Assembly: GCF_020164785.1 (NCBI RefSeq)
Contig: NZ_JAIUGX010000015.1
Span: 62,001-126,000 of the forward strand
Reading direction: 5' to 3'
DNA from: Mesorhizobium sp. ES1-1
GTDB taxonomy: Bacteria; Pseudomonadota; Alphaproteobacteria; Rhizobiales; Rhizobiaceae
DNA length: 64,000 nucleotides
Position numbers and translations under genes: made by a program. Under the pieces are notes generated by a model, which was given only the letters and a program-made list of their open reading frames with translations, searched no databases and was not told the DNA's origin. Positions within the stretch are counted from its first letter, which is position 1, and every line of letters begins with the position of its first letter. Shown here piece by piece: positions 16,418-24,660 of this stretch.

Positions 16418-18490
16418 CTACAATCCCAATGCCCGCTGCCTCCCAAGCTGCCACGACACCGATCCGCCCTGCACGATGCCCATCACCTCACGCCCGAGCT
16501 GGCGATCGATAACCGGCCGCCATGGGACAAGGGTGAACTCGTGGCTCTTTTCGACAATGGCAAACTTGCCGCTCGATAGCTGCGCGGTCCCGGTGAACTT
16601 TCCGCTGACATTCTCGCCATCGGTAGCCGCACGGAACGGCAATCCCTTGTTCCCTGCCATCTCCGCACCGACGCGGGCCACTTCCCGTTCGCGCAGATTG
16701 GCGAGCAGGTTTCGCCGATAGAGGATGCGTCCGTTCTGCTGACGCGTGGCATCGCCCTGTGCGATATGATGCTCACGCCGCTGGTCCATAGCCTCGCGCA
16801 CCTGCTGACCGAACCCTGCGGGGGTAATGTCCGAAGCGTCCGGCGTCACCAGTCTCCGGTCCAGCCAGGTCGCACCATCGGCGCCGATCTGCTTTTCCAG
16901 ATCGAAGGTCGAGACGACACGGATGCTGGCCTGCCGGTTGCGACCGGCATCATAGGCGGTGGCGCGGTTCTCGAAGTCATCGGGGATGCGCCACTGGTCA
17001 GCGTCAATCCGCTCGGCAATCCCGGCCCGGCGTAGCGACTCCAATCGCCGGACATGGGCATCGACATAGCCCTCATAATCGCCACCCGGCACACGTCCCT
17101 CGAACTTCGCCTGTTCGAGGTGGCGGCTCGGGCGATAAATACCATTTTCCGAGATCGCAGCGATGGTGCGATCAGAGGGACGTTGTGCTGTATCGGCGGG
17201 ACCGACTTCCACGATGCTGCCGATCCGGGCATCTTCGACGCGGGCCGGATCAATGCCGGGAAGATGATGTGTTCGCCCGTCGATGCCGTCCACCACGAGC
17301 GTAAGGTTCTCACCCATCTCGTCGGTAAGATATTTGTCCACGACGCGGCCGGTGATGGGGGCCACGGGTGCTGCATCGTGAAGCTGGAAGGTCATCGGAT
17401 CACGCTCCTGCCCATCGGCCTTCAGCGTCTTGTGCATGTTGCGGATGATGTCACCGCGCTCACCGAGCTCACGCAGCGCCGGTTCCATCTTCGCGCCAAG
17501 CTCCCAGACGCCGGGTGCATGTTCCGTAGCCAGCCCCATCTTTTCCAGCTTGGCGAGACGGCGCAGGCGAAGAGCGCGGTTGAACTGGCGGCGCGTGTCA
17601 TCGGGTTCATGGCGCAGATCGAGGAACCGTTCATCGGCCTCCTCGGTCATTGCCCGGTCGATGCGCGTGAAGCGGTCCTGGTCGATTTCGGCAGACAGCT
17701 TGCGGCTCTGCTCGATCTCGGTCACGGGGCCGAGTTCCAGCGTGGTCAGTTCGCTCGCCCGCTCACGAATACCATTGGCGAGATAGTCGCCATTGATAAC
17801 CAGGTTCTCGCCCAGATCGTCCTTACCCCGAACGATGACATGGACATGGGGATGGCCGGTATTGTGGTGATTGACCGCCACCCAATCGAGTTTCGTGCCA
17901 AGGTCAGCCTCGATGCGGCTCATCAGATCGCGGGTGTGTTCGGTGAGGTCGGAAAGATCGGCGGCATCTTCGGGCGAAACGATGAAGCGGAACTGGTGGC
18001 GATCATCCTTGCCGCGATCAAGGAACGCATCTCCATCGGCGCGGTCCACAGTGGCGGAATAAAGCTGGCCACGTTCACCATCGCGCGAGGTGCCGTCGCG
18101 CTGGATGTAGCGCAGATGGGCAGCACCTTTGCCATTCTTCCCCGCGCTCAGGACGTACCGGGTTTTGACGACGACGCGGCGCACTCCGGCCGCACTGTGA
18201 CGCCAACCGCCCGACAGGGTTCGGGCGCGGACAAAGGCCGCGCCGCGGCCGCGCTTGACGCCCGGACCTTTGCCAGCCCGCGATGCCTTCCCGCTCTTTC
18301 CGGCCGAACCAGATGAAGGCGACGAGGACGTCCGTAATGCGAATGATGATGATCTGCCGGAGCTGTTGCTATGCTGACGCGCCAGCTTCTTCGCCTGCGT
18401 CAGAAAGCTCTTCGCCTTGCCCGCCTTCGGCACGTCGGATTTGATCCGACCTGGCTTGGGACGAAAGCGGTTCTCGTCGTCGGCGCTCAT
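16418..18490 (-). CDS. rlxS: Relaxase/mobilisation nuclease (RlxS-type, DUF3363)
   Basis: 690 aa. The basic Ser/Lys-rich N-terminus (about 1-100) precedes a domain with the HUH-type histidine cluster TGHPHVHVIVRGKDD (about residues 206-220). The C-terminal half matches the DUF3363 region found in relaxases of Mesorhizobium-type ICEs. It nicks oriT and pilots the transferred strand. It is the last gene of the traF-containing operon; a 313-bp non-coding stretch just upstream is the likely oriT. Catalytic tyrosines are not assigned here. Confidence 0.9.
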   Translation of the reverse strand: MSADDENRFRPKPGRIKSDVPKAGKAKSFLTQAKKLARQHSNSSGRSSSFALRTSSSPSSGSAGKSGKASRAGKGPGVKRGRGAAFVRARTLSGGWRHSAAGVRRVVVKTRYVLSAGKNGKGAAHLRYIQRDGTSRDGERGQLYSATVDRADGDAFLDRGKDDRHQFRFIVSPEDAADLSDLTEHTRDLMSRIEADLGTKLDWVAVNHHNTGHPHVHVIVRGKDDLGENLVINGDYLANGIRERASELTTLELGPVTEIEQSRKLSAEIDQDRFTRIDRAMTEEADERFLDLRHEPDDTRRQFNRALRLRRLAKLEKMGLATEHAPGVWELGAKMEPALRELGERGDIIRNMHKTLKADGQERDPMTFQLHDAAPVAPITGRVVDKYLTDEMGENLTLVVDGIDGRTHHLPGIDPARVEDARIGSIVEVGPADTAQRPSDRTIAAISENGIYRPSRHLEQAKFEGRVPGGDYEGYVDAHVRRLESLRRAGIAERIDADQWRIPDDFENRATAYDAGRNRQASIRVVSTFDLEKQIGADGATWLDRRLVTPDASDITPAGFGQQVREAMDQRREHHIAQGDATRQQNGRILYRRNLLANLREREVARVGAEMAGNKGLPFRAATDGENVSGKFTGTAQLSSGKFAIVEKSHEFTLVPWRPVIDRQLGREVMGIVQGGSVSWQLGRQRALGL

Positions 18491-18803
18491 GGGCGCATCC
18501 CATGCCGTTTAGGCACACAAACGGCAGATATTCGGTTAGAGTGCCGGTCAAAAACCAGCAAAGCCAAGGCTTTGCGCCATATCGCAGCACGCGAGGCCCA
18601 AAAGCAGGGTGCCGTGCGCCGCGCCCCAAAACAGTGTGCAGACAAAGGCTTGCCGAGAAACAGGCCCGACAGGGTGCCGGTTTCCTTTATCTTGCCCTCC
18701 GCCTTTCCTTCCCTTTTTGCCTTTCCTGCCGGGAATACTGCCAGGCGCCCCCAAGCCTGACTGCACACCGGAAATGGACCGAACGAGCGCGAAAACGCCA
18801 TGC
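18491..18803. other. Candidate origin of transfer (oriT) region
   Basis: 313 bp without a credible gene, directly upstream of the relaxase, the usual oriT position. Contains an inverted repeat with 7-bp arms GCCGTTT/AAACGGC (18504-18510 and 18519-18525), a near-palindrome GCAAAGCC-AA-GGCTTTGC (18558-18575), and TATCTTGCCC at 18688-18697, which resembles the IncP nic core TATCCTGCCC with one mismatch. The nic assignment is inference. Confidence 0.45.
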
Positions 18804-19514
18804 TCATGGCTTGTCGCCATCGCCCGCAAGGGCCACGAATATGCCGCTGTCCTGCAGCTCCTGAACTGCGGGATCGCGCAGAGAAACGGTTGCGTGGATG
18901 TCGCCCGACGGCTGATTTGCCGCTGCTGAAATGCCGCCGGATTGCGCAACGAAGAGCGGGGCTTCGCGCCAATCCGGTGGTGGTGGCGGCACGATTGTCG
19001 GCACATCGGGCGCAGTCGCATGCCCAAGAAGCGGCGCGAGCGTGGCGACATAGGCGCGCGTTTCTGCGGGCAAAACGCGGCCCGTCGCCAGATGCTCGTC
19101 ATAGCGACCGGGACCGGCATTGTAGGCGGCAAGCATGGCCGCAACATTGCCGTAGCGGTTCCACATCTCGCGCAGATACGCCGTGCCTGCGAGGATGTTA
19201 TCGCGCGGATCGTAAGGGTCGCGCCCGAGACCATGGCGGCGGCGCAGGCCCGCCCAGGTATCGGGCATGACCTGCATCAGTCCCATCGCGCCCGCCGAGG
19301 AAATTGCGCGCACATCGCCCGCACTCTCCACGCGCAGCACGGCCCGAATCCAGTGCTCTGGAATGCCGAAGCGCTGTGACGCCTCGGCAATGAAAGCAGC
19401 ATGGGGATGCGCGGTGACAGGCGCGGGTTGCGGCGTGATCTGCGCGATGGCCGGCATCGAGCCGCTGCCAGCCGTCAGCAGGGCCGTGAAGAGAAGGAGG
19501 GCGCAGGATCGCAT
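18804..19514 (-). CDS. Lytic transglycosylase (VirB1-like)
   Basis: 236 aa from the ATG at 19514. A signal peptide (about residues 1-24) is followed by a goose-type lysozyme/SLT domain: AVLRVESAGDVRAISSAGAM with the catalytic Glu in VES, then GLMQVMPDTWAGL and LAAYNAGPGRYDEHL. It opens peptidoglycan for the transfer apparatus. It follows DUF736 by 4 nt and precedes the oriT/relaxase region. A much longer open frame upstream overlaps DUF736 and is not used. Confidence 0.93.
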   Translation of the reverse strand: MRSCALLLFTALLTAGSGSMPAIAQITPQPAPVTAHPHAAFIAEASQRFGIPEHWIRAVLRVESAGDVRAISSAGAMGLMQVMPDTWAGLRRRHGLGRDPYDPRDNILAGTAYLREMWNRYGNVAAMLAAYNAGPGRYDEHLATGRVLPAETRAYVATLAPLLGHATAPDVPTIVPPPPPDWREAPLFVAQSGGISAAANQPSGDIHATVSLRDPAVQELQDSGIFVALAGDGDKP

Positions 19515-19518
19515 GATC

Positions 19519-19854
19519 TCAGTCCCAATCTTCGCGGGGTTTTGGACGGCTCCAGTGTAGCGACCATGACGAGCCTGCATCGTCATCGCGGAACAGGTTG
19601 GCGCGGATCGGCTGCGGCAAGGCGGGATCGTCAAGCAGTACCGAGAGATATTCGCCAGCCTTTTCGCCGGTGCGTTTCCATGCAGCACCGACCTCCGGCC
19701 CGTCATGTTCAATGAAATGGACGCGATAGTCCGGCGCATTCTCCGCATCGGAATGTTCGGCGGGCACGATGACGAGATCGCGCTTCATGATGAGCGTGAC
19801 GAGCTGACCGGCGAAGCCGGATGCGTCACGCGCGAATTGACCGATCTGTGGCAT
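19519..19854 (-). CDS. DUF736 family protein
   Basis: 111 aa from ATG 19854 (MPQIGQFARDASGFAGQLVT). DUF736 proteins are small and occur almost only on alphaproteobacterial ICEs and plasmids; function unknown. Recognisable features are the start IGQF, the central GAAWKRTGEKAGEYLSVLLD and the end PIRANLFRDDDAGSSWSLHW. A second, more canonical copy lies at 26882-27208. It sits between traF and the transglycosylase in the transfer operon. Confidence 0.9.
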   Translation of the reverse strand: MPQIGQFARDASGFAGQLVTLIMKRDLVIVPAEHSDAENAPDYRVHFIEHDGPEVGAAWKRTGEKAGEYLSVLLDDPALPQPIRANLFRDDDAGSSWSLHWSRPKPREDWD

Positions 19855-19889
19855 GGTATGTCTCCTGTGTTGGTGGATTTGGCGTGAGT

Positions 19890-20435
19890 TCAATGCGTGA
19901 CCGCCCGCCATTCGTAGCGGCCATCGCCTTCCTCATCGGTCCAGAGCGGAAGCGCCCGGCCGATGACGGAACTGGCGGGAACAGGTCCGAAGTAACGGCC
20001 GTCGAGGCTGTCCCGGATGTCCCAATTCATGAGGAAGAGTTCACCGTCGCTGATGATGCGGCAGCCCTGCCAGACCGGCAGATCGCGGCCCATGCGGTCG
20101 CGCTCCAGCGCGTCCCCCATCTCGACACTATCGACGGTAATGGTCGCACCGCTGCGGCAGACGCGCTGCCCCGGCAGGCCGAGGACACGCTTCAGCAACG
20201 GTACGCCGTGTCCGATATAGCCACGCTCAACCATGAACCGCTCCAGCGGTTCGGACGGCATGATGGCGACCAGTTCGGGAACTTCGAGCGCATCGGCGGG
20301 AGCAACTGTGTAGAAGCCGATGGGCGCGCTGGCGGTTGCATTCCAGATCAGCCGGGTTGGAAGATCGGCAACAGCCGTGGCGACAAGCGTGCCGACCGCC
20401 AGCATAGACACAGCGAGGATATGACGGCGGCTCAT
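19890..20435 (-). CDS. traF: Conjugative transfer signal peptidase TraF (S26)
   Basis: 181 aa from ATG 20435. Signal-anchor near residues 6-24. S26-type Ser-Lys catalytic dyad: Ser in ATASAPIGFYTV (about residue 36) and Lys in GVPLLKRVLGLPGQRV (about residue 82), with the late conserved block RDSLDGRYFGPVPAS. In RP4, TraF matures and cyclises the TrbC pilin; trbC here is at 6012-6344. The start overlaps the DUF2840 stop by 4 nt. Confidence 0.93.
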   Translation of the reverse strand: MSRRHILAVSMLAVGTLVATAVADLPTRLIWNATASAPIGFYTVAPADALEVPELVAIMPSEPLERFMVERGYIGHGVPLLKRVLGLPGQRVCRSGATITVDSVEMGDALERDRMGRDLPVWQGCRIISDGELFLMNWDIRDSLDGRYFGPVPASSVIGRALPLWTDEEGDGRYEWRAVTH

Positions 20436-20950
20436 GGTGCGATCCTCCGGCGGCTGATCCATGCGGCATGGCGCTCCGGGGTGTAGGGATTGGGTTCCTG
20501 GCCGGCGCTCAAACGGTTGTGGACGTGCCGCCAATGTTCCGGCGCAACATCCGCCGGATCGACGCCAAGCGCGTCCACGGCATCAATCAGGGCCAACACC
20601 CGCTGGACTGGTCGCCAGCCGTCGATACGCAGCAGGATTTCACCGCCAGGACGAACGAAGGGAACGGTCTGGTACGGTTCGCCACGCCCGACAGCGCGCA
20701 GGATGTCGAGCCGCGAAACGATGGTGCCGTAATCGTTGGAGGCCCAACGGACGAAGGCGAAGATGCTTTCGGGCGCAAAACCGATCAGACTGCGGCGGCG
20801 GTCGATGATCTGCTCGAACCTCTTCCGGCCGAAGCGTATCCAGCGCTCGACCTTCTTCTTCTGGAAGGTCAGTTCGACCATTGTGGTGAACGGTGCGGGC
20901 CCGTCCGGCCGCAGAGCTTCATGCGCAGCGCGCACGGTTTTGCCGGTCAT
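20432..20950 (-). CDS. DUF2840 domain-containing protein
   Basis: 172 aa. Matches the DUF2840 proteins regularly found next to traF on rhizobial and sphingomonad ICEs, with FQKKKVERWIRFGRKRFEQI near residues 28-47 and ASNDYGTIVSRLDILRAVGR further on. Function unknown; basic and probably cytoplasmic. Overlaps both neighbours by ATGA, so it is part of a coupled operon with the RHH protein and traF. Confidence 0.88.
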   Translation of the reverse strand: MTGKTVRAAHEALRPDGPAPFTTMVELTFQKKKVERWIRFGRKRFEQIIDRRRSLIGFAPESIFAFVRWASNDYGTIVSRLDILRAVGRGEPYQTVPFVRPGGEILLRIDGWRPVQRVLALIDAVDALGVDPADVAPEHWRHVHNRLSAGQEPNPYTPERHAAWISRRRIAP

Positions 20951-21201
20951 GGCTGATCTCCTTCGGTGGGTGGAAACTCGCGGACCAGCAGCTCGCGCAG
21001 CATCACGGCGACGGTGACGCCGCGCCGGAAAGCGGCAACCTTGATGCGCCCCCGCAGTTCAGGCGTGATGTCGATGGTCAGGCGGGCGGTGAACGCCTCC
21101 GTCGCTGTATTGCCGATTGCCGGCACATCGGCGGCTCTGACCCAGCTATCGGGATTGCCCGGACGCGATGCGAAGCCGGATTTGACGGGCGGACGTGTCA
21201 T
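20947..21201 (-). CDS. Ribbon-helix-helix protein following ParA
   Basis: 84 aa. The C-terminal half, FTARLTIDITPELRGRIKVA then AFRRGVTVAVMLRELLVREF, has the beta strand plus two helices of Arc/MetJ-type ribbon-helix-helix proteins. Position directly after parA, with 4-nt overlap, suggests a ParG/ParB-like DNA-binding partner of this ParA or an operon autoregulator. The N-terminal 40 residues look disordered. Confidence 0.82.
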   Translation of the reverse strand: MTRPPVKSGFASRPGNPDSWVRAADVPAIGNTATEAFTARLTIDITPELRGRIKVAAFRRGVTVAVMLRELLVREFPPTEGDQP

Positions 21202-21851
21202 GGTACGATTTTCCCGATACCGAGGCCGTCGATCTCGGCCGCCAGCGCTGTGACCTCTTGTGCGGCCCGTTCGCCGCCATCGGTCTCGGAGACCAGTCGC
21301 CCGGTCTGTGCGGCTTCTGCGAAGGCGACACGCTGGCCGATCGTCGTGGCCAGCAAGGGCGGATCATGGTCCGCCAGTGTCTCGGCCGTTTCGCGGGCGA
21401 TGACGGTGCGCGCCCCGCATCGGTTCAGCAGAAAGCGGGCGGCAAGCTCGGGGCGATAGATGCGTGCTTCGTTCAGAAGCGCCAGCATCTCGGCCGAGGC
21501 CCAGCCGTCGAAGGGCGATGGCTGCACCGGGATCAGCACCAGATCGGCTGCAAGCAGCGCAGAGCGCATCAGACCGGCGACACGGGGCGGACCATCGATG
21601 ACGACATGATCGGCGTCACGCGCCAGCTCCGGCGCTTCCCGGTGCAGCGTATCGCGGGCCAGGCCGATGACGCTGAACAGCCTTGGCAGCCCTTCATGGC
21701 CACGCCGCTGCGACCAGTCGAGTGCGGAGCCTTGCGGATCGGCATCGATCAGGATGACCCGCTTGCCTTGCGCAGCCCAGGCTCCGGCGAGATGCAGCGC
21801 CAGCGTGCTCTTGCCCACGCCGCCTTTCTGATTGAGGAGCGCGACGATCAT
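21198..21851 (-). CDS. parA: ParA-family partition ATPase
   Basis: 217 aa. Deviant Walker A near the N-terminus (MIVALLNQKGGVGKSTLALH), Walker A' region IDADPQGSALDWSQ, and Walker B-like DHVVIDGPPRV. This short ParA type lacks an N-terminal HTH, like those of small-plasmid parFG-type systems. It overlaps the repA stop and the RHH gene start by ATGA. It probably segregates the excised, replicating form of the ICE. Confidence 0.93.
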   Translation of the reverse strand: MIVALLNQKGGVGKSTLALHLAGAWAAQGKRVILIDADPQGSALDWSQRRGHEGLPRLFSVIGLARDTLHREAPELARDADHVVIDGPPRVAGLMRSALLAADLVLIPVQPSPFDGWASAEMLALLNEARIYRPELAARFLLNRCGARTVIARETAETLADHDPPLLATTIGQRVAFAEAAQTGRLVSETDGGERAAQEVTALAAEIDGLGIGKIVP

Positions 21852-22993
21852 CGCCGTCCCCCAGGCTTGCCACGAGGAAGTTCAGGCGTGTTCGCTGGCG
21901 CGATCGTTCCTGGGTTTGCGTGTGTCAGCTTGCCTTTGCGGACACCCGATTTCAGCGTCGCGCCAGCCTTCGCGATGAGCTTTTCCACATCGCGCCGCCG
22001 CTCTTCAAAGTTAGATTCTGTGTTAGACTCTAAGTTAAGGGCGCGATTTTCGCTTTCGTTACCGAAGGATAGGAGCGGTTTGGGTTCCCGATAGCACGAG
22101 CCGCCGGTTCCTGATGGCACGATAGTCCGGGTTCCCGATAGCACGAGGCTATCCACAGGTTTTCCACAGGCCGAAACAGGCTCGAAAGCGAGCAGCATCC
22201 GGCCGCCGGTTTCGACCTCGGCGAACAGGGTGTAGCCGGGCAGTGGCTGGCGGCGGATAATGTCGCGCAGCTCGAAGGCGAAGCGCTTGAACGGCGACAG
22301 ACTTCCCGATTTCTGGTGCAGGTGACGGAAGTCGAACCGCCAACCGTTTTTCTGCCGCCCACCATGCTTGCGCACCAGGCGATAGAGCCAGCGATCCAGC
22401 CCGCCGGTCAGATTGAAATAGGCCCGGTCGATGGTGAGGATCAGGGCGTCATCCAGAACCGCACTGTAGAACCAGTCGGGCACGATCATCTCGATGCCGT
22501 CCAGGCGGCCATTCGCATCGGTCCGCTCATGCCATTCGTTGATCCACGAAAAGCGATGCCGCCGTCCGTTCGCGCGCTGGCGGATCGAGGTCGCAACCGT
22601 GGTCGATTGCAGGCGGTCCAGCGCCGCTTTCAGACGCTGATAGTCCCTCAGGGAGGTTCCCCGCCCGGTGAATGTAAGGATTTCATACGGCGTTGCCGCC
22701 ATCAGGCGCGACGTGCGCAGACCGGCATCCCGCGCTTCAACAATCTGACTGGCCGCCCAGATCAGAATATCGGCGTCCCAGATCGTCGCCATGCCGTGAT
22801 CGGGAACAGCTTCGACACGGATCGAAACACTGCCAAGCTCGAAATCAATCGGGCGTGTGCGGTGCGATTTGGAAAGGGAAAAGAAGGGATAGGCCATGAG
22901 ATCCTGCGCGTCTCGTGGAGCGAATTCACCGGGAAGCGCTCGAAACAGATCGAGTTGTCCGCGTTCCGAGGCGGATGGATACGGGGGCGCCAT
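21848..22993 (-). CDS. repA: Replication initiator protein A (RepA, plasmid-type)
   Basis: 381 aa from ATG 22993 (MAPPYPSASERGQLDLFRAL). Matches plasmid replication initiators of the RPA type: GEFAPRDAQDLMAYPFFSLS, IWAASQIVEARDAG, then a winged-helix-like second part (FDFRHLHQKSGSLSPFKRFA). The C-terminal 90 residues are variable and are encoded by DNA that also carries iteron-like repeats and DnaA-box-like sites (21981-22168). A longer frame upstream overlaps the rdfS-like gene and is rejected. A replication initiator in an ICE suggests replication after excision. Confidence 0.88.
   Translation of the reverse strand: MAPPYPSASERGQLDLFRALPGEFAPRDAQDLMAYPFFSLSKSHRTRPIDFELGSVSIRVEAVPDHGMATIWDADILIWAASQIVEARDAGLRTSRLMAATPYEILTFTGRGTSLRDYQRLKAALDRLQSTTVATSIRQRANGRRHRFSWINEWHERTDANGRLDGIEMIVPDWFYSAVLDDALILTIDRAYFNLTGGLDRWLYRLVRKHGGRQKNGWRFDFRHLHQKSGSLSPFKRFAFELRDIIRRQPLPGYTLFAEVETGGRMLLAFEPVSACGKPVDSLVLSGTRTIVPSGTGGSCYREPKPLLSFGNESENRALNLESNTESNFEERRRDVEKLIAKAGATLKSGVRKGKLTHANPGTIAPANTPELPRGKPGGRR
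21981..22168. other. Candidate replication origin inside repA (iterons, DnaA boxes, AT-rich repeats)
   Basis: Three direct repeats: GGGTTCCCGATAGCACGA at 22082-22099 and again at 22129-22146, with a degenerate copy at 22105-22122 (spacing 23 and 24 bp). DnaA-box-like nonamers, each one mismatch from TTATNCACA, lie at 22149-22157 (CTATCCACA), 22160-22168 and 21981-21989 (both TTTTCCACA). Between them, at about 22010-22040, GTTAGATTCT, GTTAGACTCT and GTTAAGG repeat in an AT-rich tract suited to strand opening. Confidence 0.6.
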
Positions 22994-23012
22994 CAGGGGC
23001 TGACAGCCACGT

Positions 23013-23294
23013 TCAGCGCGTGATGCGCTTGGGCGAGGTGAACGCGGTCGGCGGCAGAGGTTTCGCCGGGAGAACCTGTCCGCGTGGGTCCGACGTGGAG
23101 GTGACCGATCCGCGCGCAACCCAGGCTGCGAGATCCTCGACCGAATAGACAACGCGGCCGCCGAGCTTGTGATAGGCAGGTCCGGTTCCGTAGGTTCTGT
23201 GCTTTTCCAGCGTGCGCGCGGACAGGCTGAGGAAATCGGCGGCTTCCTTGGTGCGCAGGTAGCGTGGCGGCAAGGCGGCGAGATCAGGTCGCAT
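23013..23294 (-). CDS. rdfS: Excisionase-like helix-turn-helix protein (RdfS/AlpA type)
   Basis: 93 aa from ATG 23294. MerR/excisionase-like winged helix: YLRTKEAADFLSLSARTLEK, HRTYGTGPAYHKLGGRVVYS, VEDLAAWVARG. In ICEMlSymR7A the equivalent RdfS is the recombination directionality factor that promotes excision and lies at the head of the traF-rlxS operon, under control of FseA. Here it likewise heads the repA-parA-traF-rlxS operon and lies directly downstream of an fseA-like gene. The symbol is by analogy. Confidence 0.8.
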   Translation of the reverse strand: MRPDLAALPPRYLRTKEAADFLSLSARTLEKHRTYGTGPAYHKLGGRVVYSVEDLAAWVARGSVTSTSDPRGQVLPAKPLPPTAFTSPKRITR

Positions 23295-23388
23295 GGGGTG
23301 GCCTCCGTGGTTGTGCAGGATGCCGCTGACGATCAACGGCATGACATGCGCACGGTGGCGAAGGCGCGGTGGCATGGGGGATGAGGAA

Positions 23389-23419
23389 GATCGAAGGGGT
23401 AAAATCCTCACCCTCGATC
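23389..23419. promoter_or_regulatory. Inverted repeat between fseA-like and rdfS-like genes
   Basis: GATCGAAGGGG (23389-23399) faces CCCTCGATC (23411-23419), an imperfect dyad with one bulged base, 12 bp after the fseA-like stop codon and upstream of the rdfS-like start. It could be the terminator of fseA or part of the activator-binding site for the rdfS promoter; sequence alone does not decide. Confidence 0.35.
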
Positions 23420-23430
23420 AGACGTCATCG

Positions 23431-24196
23431 TCAGGGTTTGCGACGATGGCGCAAAAGGTCCAGATAACCGCCGTCGATCAGCGCGGCGGCAGATCGGACA
23501 AGGGCGATGACAGAGGCGCGCAAAGCCGATGTCTTCCACGGTTCGGCCCGAACGCGCGCCTCTCCGTAGATGGCGATGGCAATCTCACGATAAGTCGCGT
23601 GGTTGGCGTTTCCGTCGGCGGCTTGCATCATCAGACGGAACCGCCGGCGCTGATACGGCGTCATCCTGGGGTCGCGGCGCGCGGGTTTCCCGGCCAGCAT
23701 GTGCCAGAGCCTGAGAATGGCTTCGAGCCGATCCGGCAGATTTTGGTCAAGTGGCAGGATGATCGCCGGCTGCGAATTGGCGTCGGTGTCGGCGAGGATC
23801 AGGTATTGAACGCCGTCGCTGGCGTCACAGGCACCATATGTCCCCTCTGGTCCGCAGATGGCATCAGCAAGATCAACCGATAAGGCGGACGGAGAAGGCG
23901 GAAGAAAATCGGGCGCTGCCCCGAGCATCAGCATGTCCGGATTGGCAACAGGCGACCAGATGACCGGTTGGTCGAGCGCGGAAAAGCCGGGGTCTGCCGG
24001 GAAATCGCAACCCCCAGCGATGTTGGGCGTCATCCGCAAAGGGAAGATGCCCGGCGCCTTGCGCTACAAGATCATCGAAACTGGCCCGATAGGACGCGTT
24101 ACGGCGCAGGCATTCCCAGGCGACGCCCTCAACGGGCAGCGCATCGTAGAATTCATACTGGTCCTGGTCTCGCCAGCGGGATGTATCCGGCTTCAT
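23431..24196 (-). CDS. fseA: FseA-like excision activator (DUF6499 + DUF2285), joined by a +1 frameshift
   Basis: Two overlapping frames encode one protein. Frame 1 starts at 24196 (MKPDTSRWRDQDQYEFYDAL) and carries the DUF6499 part up to RWGLRFP; it would otherwise stop at 23873. The frame one base further on continues ADPGFSALDQPVIWSP and ends with the DUF2285 helix-turn-helix (MTPYQRRRFRLM to DGGYLDLLRH) at 23431. The switch is at TTT CCC GGC (CCC at 23999-24001): slipping +1 reads CCG, then GCA. In ICEMlSymR7A, msi172-msi171 make FseA by programmed +1 frameshifting, and FseA activates rdfS. A sequencing error or mutation is the alternative. Confidence 0.8.
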
Positions 24197-24324
24197 TGCT
24201 CCGCTCCTGGTTGAAACTGCACAGGTGGAGCGTGAAAGAATTGCGGCGCCTCTACCGGGATGGAAGCCGGAACAAAGACAGGGGGTGATGCTCTCAGGGC
24301 ATCACTGGTGCGACGGCGGCGAGG

Positions 24325-24600
24325 TCAGGTCCGATCTGTCGGATGACGCAGCAACTGGCGATAGCCGCTCTGTGTCATCCAGCGCGCCCGTGCCAGATGG
24401 CTGTCATGGACTTGTCTGGCGCGTTCGGGTTCCTGAACAGGGTCAATTCCGAACAGCACATTGACGACTTCGGTCCATTCGGCCCCATCATCGGTGGCAT
24501 CGAGCAGCCGCATGTAGAGCTTGACATGCGCCCGATCATATTCGGTCAGTTCGTCGCTAACAGGCGCGATGTTGTCGAAGGGGGGAACCGGGGATATCAT
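24325..24600 (-). CDS. qseM: QseM-like antiactivator (single DUF2285 domain)
   Basis: 91 aa from ATG 24600 (a GTG at 24615 is also possible). The protein is essentially one DUF2285-type domain: YDRAHVKLYMRLLDATDDGA at the start and ARARWMTQSGYRQLLRH at the end, the same end pattern as the fseA-like product. In ICEMlSymR7A, QseM binds and blocks FseA and TraR, keeping transfer off in most cells. Location beside an fseA-like and a qseC-like gene supports this role. Assignment is by domain and context. Confidence 0.72.
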   Translation of the reverse strand: MISPVPPFDNIAPVSDELTEYDRAHVKLYMRLLDATDDGAEWTEVVNVLFGIDPVQEPERARQVHDSHLARARWMTQSGYRQLLRHPTDRT

Positions 24601-24660
24601 GTCGAAGGACACCACAGGACACAGGTCGCGATCGCAGATCGATGATGCCGCCCGCGTCGG

